Part shown: piece by piece, positions 43,000 through 52,700 of the stretch
Layout: every line of letters begins with the position of its first letter
Position numbering within the stretch: position 1 is the first letter of the stretch
DNA from: Vescimonas fastidiosa
GTDB taxonomy: Bacteria > Bacillota > Clostridia > Oscillospirales > Oscillospiraceae
Direction of reading: 5' to 3'
Length of the DNA: 64,000 bases
NCBI RefSeq assembly: GCF_018326305.1
Contig: NZ_AP023415.1
Coordinates: forward strand, 868,001-932,000
Program-made: the position numbers and the translations under genes
Notes under the pieces: generated by a model
What the model was told of the DNA's origin: nothing
Database searches by the model: none
What the model saw: only the letters and a program-made list of their open reading frames with translations

Positions 43000-43829
43000 A
43001 AAGTCTTTTCGTCTGCCCGGTGTGTGCGGAGGCTCTGCAGCGAGAGGAGCGGCGCTATATCTGCCCGGCGGGGCACAGCTTCGACCGGGCCAAGGAGGGG
43101 TACTGCAACCTGCTGCCGGTGAACCGGAAGCACTCCAAGGAGCCGGGGGATGACAAGGGCATGGCGGCGGCCCGGGAGAGATTCCTGTCTAAAGGGTACT
43201 ACGAGCCGCTGCGCCGGGAGCTGTGCCGCCTGGCAGTGGACTGGACCGGGGATGCGCCCACGGTGCTGGACGCCGGATGCGGCGAGGGCTACTACACCAG
43301 CGGCATTTACCAGGCTTTGCGGGAGAGCGGAAAAACTCCGCGCATGGCCGGGACGGACATCTCCAAGTTCATCCTTCGGCGGGCAGCCAAACGGGAAAAG
43401 GATGTGGAATTCGCCGTGGCCTCATCGTACCACCTGCCGATGGCAGCCCGGAGCGCGGACCTGATCCTCAACTGCTTTTCACCCATGGCGGCAGAGGAAT
43501 TTCACCGAGTTCTGAAAGAGGGCGGCGGGCTTCTGTATGTGGTGCCGTCGGAAAAGCATCTGTGGGAGCTGAAGGAGATCCTCTATGACCGGCCTTATAT
43601 AAACGAGGTAAAGCAGGTGCCCTACGAGGGCTTTGACGAGGTGGAGGTGCGGCATGTAGAGGAGGTCATTCACCTGCCCTGTAAGGAGGACATTTTGGCC
43701 CTGTTTCAAATGACGCCCTATTTCTGGAACACCCCCCGGGAGGGGGTGCGGCGGCTGGAGCAGCAAGAGACGCTTACCTGCCGCATCAGCTTCGACATCC
43801 ATGTTTTTCGCAAAAGCGGAAATAAATAG
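42996..43829 (+). CDS. rlmA: 23S rRNA (guanine-N1-)-methyltransferase RlmA-like
   Basis: The 277-residue product has an N-terminal zinc-binding knuckle (FVCPVCAEALQREERRYICP, with AGHSFDRAKEGYCNLLP) and a class I SAM domain (PTVLDAGCGEGYYTSGIYQ). This is the RlmA layout; these enzymes methylate G745 or G748 of 23S rRNA. In Gram-positives RlmAII acts on G748 and affects tylosin and ketolide sensitivity. It is translationally coupled to the MATE transporter gene. Confidence 0.88.
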   Translation: MKSLFVCPVCAEALQREERRYICPAGHSFDRAKEGYCNLLPVNRKHSKEPGDDKGMAAARERFLSKGYYEPLRRELCRLAVDWTGDAPTVLDAGCGEGYYTSGIYQALRESGKTPRMAGTDISKFILRRAAKREKDVEFAVASSYHLPMAARSADLILNCFSPMAAEEFHRVLKEGGGLLYVVPSEKHLWELKEILYDRPYINEVKQVPYEGFDEVEVRHVEEVIHLPCKEDILALFQMTPYFWNTPREGVRRLEQQETLTCRISFDIHVFRKSGNK

Positions 43830-43839
43830 GGGAAATTTG

Positions 43840-43868
43840 TTGTATTTACAGGAAAATTGTGCTATTCT
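43840..43868 (+). promoter_or_regulatory. Promoter of the NhaC gene
   Basis: TTGTAT and TATTCT with a 17-base spacer, 71 bases upstream of the ATG. Confidence 0.5.
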
Positions 43869-43939
43869 GTATGCGCTGTGCTGTTTGAGGGGCGCAGCGA
43901 GTGCTTGTATTCGGAAAAAATTTGAGGAGAGAAAAAGCA

Positions 43940-45250
43940 ATGAACGAGAAAAAGACGCCCCGGGCAGTGGCTCTGCTGCCCATTGCGGTGTTCCTGGTGC
44001 TGTATCTGGGGCTGGGCATCGTGCTGGAGTATGTGCTGAAGGTGAAGATGGGCTTTTACCAGATCCCCATTGTGGTGGCCTTTATGGTGTCCATTTTGGT
44101 GGCGTGCCTGCAAAACCGGAGCATTTCCTTTGACGAAAAGCTGACCCTCATGGGCCAGGGGATCGGCGACAAGAACATTGTGACCATGATCCTGATTTTC
44201 CTGGCGGCGGGCGTATTTGTAGGTGTTACCGGGCGCAGCAGCGCCGAGGCGGTGGCTTACTTCCTGCTGTCCATTACGCCGGCGAAGCTGGCGGTGGCAG
44301 TGCTGTTTGTGGTGGCGTGCTTCGTGTCCATGGCTATGGGCACCAGCGTGGGCACCATCACACTGCTGACGCCTATCGCCGCGGCGGTGGCCAAGGACTC
44401 CGGGTTCAGCCTGCCGCTGTGCGTGGCCTCCGTCATGGGCGGCAGTATGTTCGGCGACAACCTGTCCTTTATCTCCGACACCACCATTGCCGCCTGCTCC
44501 ACCCAGGGGTGCCAAATGAAGGATAAATTCCGTGCGAACTTTAAGATCGCGCTGCCGGCGGCTCTGGTGACCCTGGCGGTGATCGTGGTGATCTCCCTGC
44601 AGGCGGATGTGGCCCGGACTCCCTCCGGCGATCACAATCTGCTGCTGCTTATCCCCTATGTGCTGGTGCTTATCGGCGGCATCGTGGGTCTGAATGTGTT
44701 TGCGGTGCTGCTGGTGGGCATTGCCGCCGGAGCTGCCATTACCCTGGCCACAGGGCAGGTAACGGCCATGGAGCTGATGACCAACATGGGCTCGGGCGTC
44801 AGCGATATGTTTGAAACGATCCTGGTGACGCTGCTGGTGTCCTCGCTGTGCGGGCTTATACGGGCTTACGGCGGATTTGACGCCCTGCTGGCGGCCATTC
44901 ACAAAATGTTCCGGGGCAAGCGCGGCGGGCAGCTGGGTATCGGCATTCTGGTGGGCCTGATGGATATTTCCACCGCCAACAACACCGTGGCCATCGTTAT
45001 GGCCGGTCCTATCGCCAAGGAAATCGCCACGGAATACGGCATCAGCCCCAAGCGGTCGGCCTCCCTGCTGGACACCTTCTCCTGCGTGTTCCAGGGCATT
45101 ATCCCCTACGGCGCACAGATGCTGGTGGCCATTTCCGCCTGCACCACCCTGGGCTTTACCGTGAGTGCCTTCGAGATTATTCCGCTCCTGTTTTACCCGA
45201 TGCTGCTGTGCCTGTCCAGCTTGCTGTTTATCCTATTTGATAAGAAGTAA
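43940..45250 (+). CDS. NhaC-type Na+/H+ antiporter family protein
   Basis: The 436-residue protein has ten to eleven membrane segments and NhaC-like motifs (MAMGTSVGTITLLTPIAAAV, MGGSMFGDNLSFISDTTIAA). The ATG at 43940 has GAGGAGAGAAAAAGCA upstream. It exchanges sodium (or a substrate such as malate or lactate in related subfamilies) for protons across the membrane. It is monocistronic with its own terminator; with the Na+-dependent symporter at 33.9 kb it fits a sodium-cycling lifestyle. Confidence 0.88.
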   Translation: MNEKKTPRAVALLPIAVFLVLYLGLGIVLEYVLKVKMGFYQIPIVVAFMVSILVACLQNRSISFDEKLTLMGQGIGDKNIVTMILIFLAAGVFVGVTGRSSAEAVAYFLLSITPAKLAVAVLFVVACFVSMAMGTSVGTITLLTPIAAAVAKDSGFSLPLCVASVMGGSMFGDNLSFISDTTIAACSTQGCQMKDKFRANFKIALPAALVTLAVIVVISLQADVARTPSGDHNLLLLIPYVLVLIGGIVGLNVFAVLLVGIAAGAAITLATGQVTAMELMTNMGSGVSDMFETILVTLLVSSLCGLIRAYGGFDALLAAIHKMFRGKRGGQLGIGILVGLMDISTANNTVAIVMAGPIAKEIATEYGISPKRSASLLDTFSCVFQGIIPYGAQMLVAISACTTLGFTVSAFEIIPLLFYPMLLCLSSLLFILFDKK

Positions 45251-45274
45251 AAAAATCAGTGTGTCGAAAAAATT

Positions 45275-45304
45275 CTCCCCCGGAAAAAACCGGGGGAGTT
45301 TTTA
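45275..45304 (+). terminator. Terminator after the NhaC gene
   Basis: CTCCCCCGG and CCGGGGGAG with a 6-nt A-loop and a T-tract. Confidence 0.85.
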
Positions 45305-45332
45305 TGCAGTCACACGAATTGCCGGGATGCTA

Positions 45333-45863
45333 TTACAGCTTTCCGGCTTTTTGCAGGGCCAGGACGATGGGCGGGATCAGGAGCAGATGCAGAATGATAC
45401 CGGGAAGAGCGGTGACGAAGGCACCGGAAACGAAGGCCTCCCAGGTGTAGCTGCCGCCCAGCAGCAGAAACATGGCAATGCCAAAGGACACACGGCCAAT
45501 GAGCATAGCCCCCGCCAAGGCGCCGTAGACACCGGCGACGCGGTGAGGAAGCAGGCGGTAGAGCAGCCCCGCACCCAGGCCGCAGGCCGCCAGCTCAAAG
45601 GACATGGCTGTGGCCATGGGAAACAGGGCCGGGGAGCTGAAGAGCAGTGACCGCAGCACCGGAGCGATAAGCCCTACCAGAGCCGCCCACCAGGGGCCGC
45701 AGAGGAAGCCACCCAGCAGCACCGGGATATGCATGGGGCTCAGGGCCTTGCCCACCTGGGGTATCTGCCCGGTGAGAAAGGGCAGCAGCAGGCACAGGGC
45801 CAGGCATACGGCGGAATAAACCAGCCTGCGCAGAGAGATTTTTTTTGTGTTCAGGGTGTTCAT
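45333..45863 (-). CDS. ECF transporter S component
   Basis: The 176-residue protein has about six membrane helices. Its ATG at 45863 follows TTGGAGGACCCTGT and overlaps the upstream kinase stop (ATGA). The segment SPMHIPVLLGGFLCGPWWAA and the later LFSSPALFPMATAMSFELAA are typical of ECF substrate-binding subunits. S components capture a vitamin or related compound and share a common energising module, which is not encoded here. The coupled kinase suggests a nucleoside- or vitamin-like substrate trapped by phosphorylation. Confidence 0.85.
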   Translation of the reverse strand: MNTLNTKKISLRRLVYSAVCLALCLLLPFLTGQIPQVGKALSPMHIPVLLGGFLCGPWWAALVGLIAPVLRSLLFSSPALFPMATAMSFELAACGLGAGLLYRLLPHRVAGVYGALAGAMLIGRVSFGIAMFLLLGGSYTWEAFVSGAFVTALPGIILHLLLIPPIVLALQKAGKL

Positions 45864-46441
45864 ACAGGGTCCTCCAAAATAAGATCGCACCGGGCATCCG
45901 GGCAGAGCTGCTGAAAATAAATCTGCTCCAGCGGGATCCAGCGGTGAAAGAATTGCTGGGCCTTCTCCGGGGTACAGCGGCACAGAATGCGCCGGCGCTG
46001 CTCCTCCGGGGAAATGCGAAGAAAGACGGAATAGGTATAATACGGAGCCAGCTCCGGGTGCAGGCAATAGGTGCCCTCCACCACCTGAAAGGGGGCATAG
46101 GGAACGGTCACCGGAGGGGTAAGCGCCATGGCGCCGCAGTCAAACCGGCGGAAGGTAACATCCTCGCCCCGGGACAAGGGCAAAAGCACCTCCTGCAAAA
46201 AGCGCTCCCGGTCCATGTTGCCCCCGGGCTGGGAGAGACGCTGGGGCGTGCGCTGGTGAGCCTGAAGAAAAAAATCGTCGGTGTGGAAAACCGGGCAGCC
46301 GTACTTTTCCTGCAGCTGACGGGCCAAGGTGGTCTTTCCGGCGGCGGAGCAGCCGTCGATGGCCAGGGTCAGGGGCTGACCGGCGGACAGGCGCCGCCGG
46401 ATAGCCTGCAATAGTGGCGCAGGCAGGGTAAATTCGGGCAT
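45860..46441 (-). CDS. Uridine-kinase-like P-loop kinase
   Basis: The 193-residue protein starts at the ATG at 46441 (GAAAGGAGTAGCGTC upstream). The Walker A motif is DGCSAAGKTTLARQLQ, followed by VFHTDDFFLQAHQRTP (Asp pair of the uridine/pantothenate kinase family) and VVEGTYCLHPELAPYY. The family phosphorylates small molecules such as nucleosides or vitamin precursors. It is translationally coupled to the ECF S component, so it may phosphorylate the imported compound; the substrate is not known. Confidence 0.82.
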   Translation of the reverse strand: MPEFTLPAPLLQAIRRRLSAGQPLTLAIDGCSAAGKTTLARQLQEKYGCPVFHTDDFFLQAHQRTPQRLSQPGGNMDRERFLQEVLLPLSRGEDVTFRRFDCGAMALTPPVTVPYAPFQVVEGTYCLHPELAPYYTYSVFLRISPEEQRRRILCRCTPEKAQQFFHRWIPLEQIYFQQLCPDARCDLILEDPV

Positions 46442-46649
46442 GACGCTACTCCTTTCATGGCAGAGGGCGCTATAATCGGCGGGCCAAAAAAAGCCTTTCG
46501 GTTTTCCCGGACACACCCGCTTACCGCTGCCGCATTATTTCTTACATTATTTTACTATATCATAATTTTCGAGCGGTGTAAACCGGAGAAACGGGCTAAG
46601 GTCGTGGGAAAACCTCACCATTTTGGACAGAGTCTCCCGTTCTCCGGTC

Positions 46650-46678
46650 TTGACACGGTTACTCGGCTGTGATAAACT
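46650..46678 (+). promoter_or_regulatory. Weak promoter candidate for the GGDEF/HD-GYP gene
   Basis: A perfect TTGACA is followed 17 bases later by TAAACT (or 15 bases later by GATAAA). About 100 bases separate it from the ATG at 46785. The rest of 46442-46649 shows no gene. Confidence 0.35.
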
Positions 46679-46784
46679 TTATTTATTTACTTATGCGTCA
46701 TTTTATGGCGTTTTTTTCACGGTCTTTTGGGGATTTTATAGAAAACTTTCCGGGGGGCTGCTGAATTTGAGGGAGAATGGGCGT

Positions 46785-49205
46785 ATGGAAAAGCTGCAAC
46801 TGATTCATTCCTTGAAGCACTGGTGCGACCTGATATGGGAGTATAACCAGGCCATCGAAAAAATCTATGTGTACCGTGACAAGCTGGCGATCAAGCTGGA
46901 AAATAACTGGTACGACCCCGCAGAGCTGGACCGGATCGTCCGGCAGGAATACCACTTTGAGATCAACCGCTCCAGCTCCTCCTTCATCGCCGATAGCCTG
47001 CCTAAAATGGTGCAGAAAAACACTCGGCTCAAGGAGTTTGACCTCTGGTTCTGCCAAAATAACAGTGATCTGATCTGGTACAATATGCGCATGGAAAAGC
47101 TGGACCAGGACAGCTGGATCATCACCGGGTACAACAAGTCCACGGAGATAAAGGAGCGCTCTATGTACAGGGCTCTTCGTAACTCCTTCGAGTCCATCCT
47201 CAGCACGGATGTGAAAACCCGGCGCTATCTTGTCAGCTACTCCATCTTTCCCGTCCCGGACCGGCTGCAGGAATATGACTACGACAGCTCCGTCTCCGAT
47301 TATGTGCGCAAGTATGTTTATGACGAGGACAAGGAGCAGATCATCCGGGCCCTGTCCCTGGACACCGTTATGGAAAAGCTCCGGACCCAGGAGGACTATT
47401 CCGTGTTCATCACCGTGCGGCAAAGAGATGGGTCCCTCTCCTATAAGCGCGTCATACATAACTACTACGACGATACCCACCAGCGCATTACCACCTCCCG
47501 GCTGGACATCAGCGCCATCGTCAACCGCTACGAGGCGAAGATAGCGGAAATTCGCCAGGAGAACTCCATTGACGCCCTTACGGGGGTATATAACCGGAAT
47601 TATTACGAGAAAAATATACGGGGCGCCTCCCTGCAGGGGTTCGTGGCCATGCTCGACCTGGACAACCTGAAGCTGTGCAACGATCACTTCGGTCACGGCG
47701 CCGGAGACAGCGTTCTGAAAAAGCTGGCCGAGGTTATCAAGGCGGAGCTGCGCAGCGGCGACAAGCTCATCCGCTTCGGCGGCGACGAGTTCCTCCTTCT
47801 GGCCCAGGACTGCCCGGACGACGAATTTGAGCAGCTTCTGCTGCGCATACAGACTAAGGTCTCCGAGGCGGCTGTGCCGGGCTTTCCGGGGCTGTCCCTC
47901 TCTGTGAGCATCGGCGGCACACGGGTGGCCGGGTCCTCCTCGTCCGAGGCGGTGATGCGGGCCGACCAGATGATGTACATGGCAAAGTCCCACAAGAATC
48001 TGGTGGTTACGGACCGATTCATGCTCCAAAACGGGAAGGATGGCATTGAACGGCTTAAAAAGGAGCAGGTGCTCCAGCAGATCCTTATTGTGGACGACTC
48101 GGATATGAACCGGGCCATGCTGCGGGAAATTCTGAAGGATAATTACAGTATTCTTGAGGCCGGCAACGGCGCGGAGTGTCTCTCCTGCGTGAAGCATATG
48201 GGCAGCAGCCTGTCGCTGATCCTGCTGGACCTGAATATGCCGGAAATGGACGGCTTTGAGGTGCTGGCGGAGCTATCCAGGCTGGGGTATATGGACGATA
48301 TACCCGTTATCATCATCTCCGGCACCGACTCCACCGCCGACATCTGCCGGGCCTACGACCTGGGGGCTACGGACTATATCCACCGCCCCTTCAACACCCA
48401 GGTCATCTACCGGCGGGTGTCCAACACCATCACCCTCATGGCCAAGCAGCGGCGCATGGCCGAGCTGGTGAATCGGCAAATCGACCGCGCCACCAAGCAG
48501 CAGGAGCTCATGGTAGACTTCCTCAGCCGCATCATCGGCTACCGCAGCGGGGAGAGCAACCCCCATTTTGCCAACATCAGCACCCTCTCTGCCCTGCTGC
48601 TGCAGGCTCTGCAAAAGCGGAAGAATCACTATGGCCTCACCGAGCATGATTGCCAGCTCATTGCCACCGCCGCCGTCTTTCACGATGTGGGCAAGATCGG
48701 CATTCCCGAGTCCATTCTCCTCAAGCCCGGAAAGCTCACCGCCAAGGAGTTTGAGGTGATGAAAACCCACACTCTCATCGGCGACAACCTGATTAAGAGC
48801 CTGGAAATTTATCATGACGAGCCACTGCTGCAGATGGCTGCGCAAATCTGCCGCTGGCACCACGAGCGCTACGACGGAGGGGGCTACCCCGACGGGCTCA
48901 AGGGGGAGGAGATCCCCATATGCGCCCAGGTGGTGTCCATTGCGGATGTCTACGACGCGCTGACGAGCGCGCGGCCCTACAAGCCCGCCTTTTCCAGCGA
49001 AAAGGCCATTCAAATGATCTTAAACGGCGAGTGCGGCGTGTTTAACCCTGTTTTAGTGGACTGCCTTTTGGAGGTCGTCAGCCAGCAGAAAACGGGAAAG
49101 GAGGGCACCCCCCCCGAAAAATTTATCCACAGCCCCGGGTGGTTCGGTCCTAAACACTCTCACCTTTTCGGGCTCGGTGATGTAAGAAAGGAGCCTCCGG
49201 TATGA
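46785..49205 (+). CDS. GGDEF-REC-HD-GYP protein (cyclic-di-GMP synthase and phosphodiesterase)
   Basis: The 806-residue product starts at the ATG at 46785 (GAGGGAGAATGGGCGT). Residues 1-250 look PAS-like. A GGDEF domain follows with an intact active site in IRFGGDEFLLL (about 331) and an inhibitory RxxD motif five residues before it (RSGD). A receiver domain has ILIVDDSDMNR and phospho-acceptor Asp about 481 in LLDLNMPEMDGFEV. A C-terminal HD-GYP domain has FHDVGKIGIPESILLKPGK (about 632) and HHERYDGGGYPDGLKG (about 691). Both c-di-GMP synthesis and hydrolysis sites appear functional. A receiver between the two domains and a coupled Hpt gene suggest phosphorelay control. No membrane segment was seen. 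Confidence 0.92.
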   Translation: MEKLQLIHSLKHWCDLIWEYNQAIEKIYVYRDKLAIKLENNWYDPAELDRIVRQEYHFEINRSSSSFIADSLPKMVQKNTRLKEFDLWFCQNNSDLIWYNMRMEKLDQDSWIITGYNKSTEIKERSMYRALRNSFESILSTDVKTRRYLVSYSIFPVPDRLQEYDYDSSVSDYVRKYVYDEDKEQIIRALSLDTVMEKLRTQEDYSVFITVRQRDGSLSYKRVIHNYYDDTHQRITTSRLDISAIVNRYEAKIAEIRQENSIDALTGVYNRNYYEKNIRGASLQGFVAMLDLDNLKLCNDHFGHGAGDSVLKKLAEVIKAELRSGDKLIRFGGDEFLLLAQDCPDDEFEQLLLRIQTKVSEAAVPGFPGLSLSVSIGGTRVAGSSSSEAVMRADQMMYMAKSHKNLVVTDRFMLQNGKDGIERLKKEQVLQQILIVDDSDMNRAMLREILKDNYSILEAGNGAECLSCVKHMGSSLSLILLDLNMPEMDGFEVLAELSRLGYMDDIPVIIISGTDSTADICRAYDLGATDYIHRPFNTQVIYRRVSNTITLMAKQRRMAELVNRQIDRATKQQELMVDFLSRIIGYRSGESNPHFANISTLSALLLQALQKRKNHYGLTEHDCQLIATAAVFHDVGKIGIPESILLKPGKLTAKEFEVMKTHTLIGDNLIKSLEIYHDEPLLQMAAQICRWHHERYDGGGYPDGLKGEEIPICAQVVSIADVYDALTSARPYKPAFSSEKAIQMILNGECGVFNPVLVDCLLEVVSQQKTGKEGTPPEKFIHSPGWFGPKHSHLFGLGDVRKEPPV

Positions 49206-49549
49206 CCCTGAAAAATCTGTATGACGCTATCGGTGCCAGCTATGACGACACCATTGAGCGCCTTATGAGCGCGGATTTTCTCCTGCGCTTCGTGCGCAAA
49301 TTTCCCGATGACCCCAGCTTCGCCGCCCTGAAGGATGCCCTGGCCCGGGGCAGCACAGAGGAGGCCTTCCGGGCAGCACACACCCTCAAGGGCGTGTGCG
49401 CCAACCTGGGCTTCACCCGGCTTCGGGAAACCGCCGGACAGCTGACCGAGCTGCTGCGCGCCGGGACCCTGGAGGGCACGGAGTCCTTGTTTTTAAAGCT
49501 CAGTGAGGAATATGCCCACCTGCTTGGGCAAATTGCGCTGCTGGACTGA
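49202..49549 (+). CDS. Hpt-domain phosphotransfer protein
   Basis: The 115-residue four-helix protein carries the phosphorylatable His in AFRAAHTLKGVCANLGF, the classic Hpt motif. Its ATG overlaps the stop of the GGDEF-REC-HD-GYP gene. It is the likely phosphodonor or acceptor for that receiver domain, but no histidine kinase gene is in the window, so the kinase must be elsewhere. Confidence 0.9.
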   Translation: MTLKNLYDAIGASYDDTIERLMSADFLLRFVRKFPDDPSFAALKDALARGSTEEAFRAAHTLKGVCANLGFTRLRETAGQLTELLRAGTLEGTESLFLKLSEEYAHLLGQIALLD

Positions 49550-49681
49550 GGCAGCCACCGTAAAAGCACTGACTTTCCCGGAAAAGGAAGTGCAGGCCGC
49601 TTCGCAAGACCACTCATTACCAAAAAACGCCCAAAATCGCCCCGAAAGCGGGACAAAGCAGCTCTATCCCCTATCCATTTT

Positions 49682-49726
49682 AAAAAAATCAAAACCTCCG
49701 GCTAAGCCAGAGGTTTTGATTTTTTT
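49682..49726. terminator. Bidirectional terminator between Hpt and pyruvate carboxylase genes
   Basis: AAAAAAATCAAAACCTCCGG and its near-complement form a 20-bp stem with one mismatch and T-tracts on both strands. Confidence 0.85.
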
Positions 49727-49729
49727 AAT

Positions 49730-52700
49730 TTAATTCTGCGGTGCGGCCTCAAGCGTCATCAGCAGCTCCTTGGCCTTGACGGGCTGCCCCTCCTTGACCC
49801 GGATGGTCTTGACCGTGCCCGCGGTACGGGCGGTAATGGCGGTCTCCATCTTCATGGCCTCAATGACGGCCAGTACCTGGTCCTTTTCCACCCGGTCTCC
49901 CTGCTTGACGCAGAGCTTAGACACCATGCCGGGAATGGATGTGCCCACCTGCAGGGGATCGGACTCATCGGCCAGCGTCGCCTGGCGGGTTTGCTCCGAG
50001 GCATGGGGGTCACGGACGGTGACCTCCCGGCGCATACCGTTCAGCTCAAACTGCACATTGACGGTGCCGTCGCTGTTCCGGTCGCCCAGGCCCAAATACT
50101 TGATGACAAGGGTCTTGCCGTCCTCGATATTGATCTTATTGGTCTCGCCCAAGGCCATACCGTTAAAGAACACATGGCTGCCCATGCGGGTGATGTAGCC
50201 GTACTCCTTCCGGTGGCGGCAGAAGTCCTCGTAGACCTTGGGATACATGGCGTAGGAGATGAGATCCTTCTTCTCCGGAGCCTCACGGAACTGCTCCACC
50301 TCCTGCTGCAGCTGCGCAAAGTCCACAGGGGGCAGCAGCGCACCGGGGCGGCAGGTGATGGGCTCCTCTCCCTTGAGCACCACCCTTTGCAGGTCCTTGG
50401 GGAAGCCCCAGGCAGGCTGACCCATCATGCCCTTAAAATAGGACACCACGGAATCCGGGAAGGCCAGTGCCTCGCCGCGCCGGACGATATTCTCCGGCGT
50501 CAGGTCGTTCTGCACCATGAAGATGGCAAGATCGCCCACTACCTTGGACGACGGCGTAACCTTCACCGGGTCGCCCAGCATATCGTTGACGGTCTTGTAC
50601 ATCTCCTTGACCTCTTCAAACCGGTCGCCCAGGCCCAAAGATTCCACCTGCGGGCGGAGATTGGTGTACTGGCCGCCGGGTATCTCATAGCGATAGATGT
50701 CGGTGGTGGAGGATTTCAGACCGTGATCGAAGCTCTCGTAGCGCAGGCGCACATCGGACCAGTAGTTGCTCAGCTCCTGGACACGGCGCAGGTCCAGGCC
50801 GGTGTCACGCTCTGTGCCATGGAGGGCGGCCACCACCGCGTCCAAAGAGGGCTGGCTGGTGAGGCCCGCCATAGGCGCGCAGGCCACATCCACCACATCC
50901 ACGCCGGCTTCAGCGGCCAAGAGCAGTGCGGCCACCTGGTTGCCGGTGGTGTCGTGGGTATGCAGATGGATGGGCAGCCCCACCTCCTGCTTCAGGGTGG
51001 ACACCAGCTTCTTGGCGGCATAGGGCTTCAGCAGGCCGGACATATCCTTGATGGCCAGCATATGTGCGCCCCGCTTTTCCAGCTCCTTGGCGAGGTTTAC
51101 ATAGTATTTTAAGGTATATTTGTCCTTCGTCTCGTCCAGAATGTCGCCGGTGTAGCACATGGTAGCCTCCAGCAGCTTGTTCTGCCGGAGCACCTCCTCC
51201 ATGGCTACCTCCATGCCCGGAACCCAGTTCAGCGAGTCGAAAACACGGAACACATCAATGCCCCGCTGGGCGGCCTCCTCCACGAAAGCACGGACCAGAT
51301 TGTCGGGATAGTTGGCGTAGCCCACCAGGTTGGAGCCGCGCAGGAGCATCTGGAAGGGGATGTTGGGGATCTTCTCCCGCAGCAGCCGCAGCCGCTCCCA
51401 GGGAGACTCATGCAGGAACCGGTAAGCCACATCGAAGGTGGCTCCGCCCCACATCTCCAGCGAGAAGCAATCCCGGAGAATGTCGGCCATGCCCTCGGCG
51501 CCCTTTACCATGTCCCGGGTACGCATACGGGTGGACAGCAGGCTTTGGTGCGCATCGCGCATGGTGGTGTCGGTGAGCAGCAGCTTTTTCTGATCCAGCA
51601 CCCACTGCTTCACCGCATCGGGGCCCTTTTCGTCCAGAATCTGCTTCAGGCCGGGGCCAAGGGGCTCCTTCGCCTCCGGGAAGCGGGGAATGTCATACTG
51701 GTGGCGCTCGGCGTTGGGGTTGGCCACCTGAATTTCGGAGATATAGCGCAGGACACGGGTAGCCCGGTCACGGGAGTCCACCAGCTCAAACAGCTCCGGC
51801 GTCTCATCGATAAACTTGGTGTGGCACCGGCCTGCGATGAAGGTGGGATGTGCCAAAATATTGGTGACAAAGGGGATGTTGGTCTTAACGCCCCGGACGC
51901 GCACCTCGTTGATGGCCCGGGCCGACTTGCGGCAAGCAGCGGGGAATGTGCGGTCCCAGCTTGTTACCTTCACCAGCAGGGAGTCGTAATAGGGAGAGAT
52001 AACGGTGCCCACACCCACATTGCCGCCGTCCAAACGGACGCCGAAGCCGCCGGGGGAATGATAGGCGGTGATCTTGCCGTTATCGGGGGCAAAATTGTTA
52101 GAGGGGTCCTCGGTAGTCACCCGGCACTGGATGGCGTAACCGTCGAAATGTACATCCTCCTGCTTTGTCAGGCCGATTTCCGGGCAGTCCAGGGGGAATC
52201 CGGCAGCCACCAGCAGCTGGGCGCGCACGATGTCAACGCCCGTGACCATTTCGGTAACGGTGTGCTCCACCTGAATGCGGGGATTCATCTCGATGAAGTA
52301 GTAGTTGCCGGACTTGTCCACCAAAAACTCCACCGTGCCGGCGCTGACATAACCCACGGACTTGGCGATCTTCACGGCGTCGCGGCGCAGAGCCTCCACC
52401 GTCTCCTGGGGCACCGACCAGGCAGGGGCAAACTCCACCACCTTCTGATACCGGCGCTGAAGAGAGCAGTCGCGCTCACCCAGGTGGTAAACATTGCCGT
52501 ATTTATCGGCTAAGATCTGCACCTCAATGTGCTTCGGCTCCACCAGATATTTCTCCATAAAGATGTCGCCGCAGCCGAAGGACTTTTCCGCCTCGCTGTG
52601 TACCAGCTCGTAAGCGGTTTTGACCTCCTCAGGGCTGTCGCAGCGGCGCATACCGCGCCCGCCGCCGCCGGCGGAAGCCTTTAATATCACCGGGAAGCCG

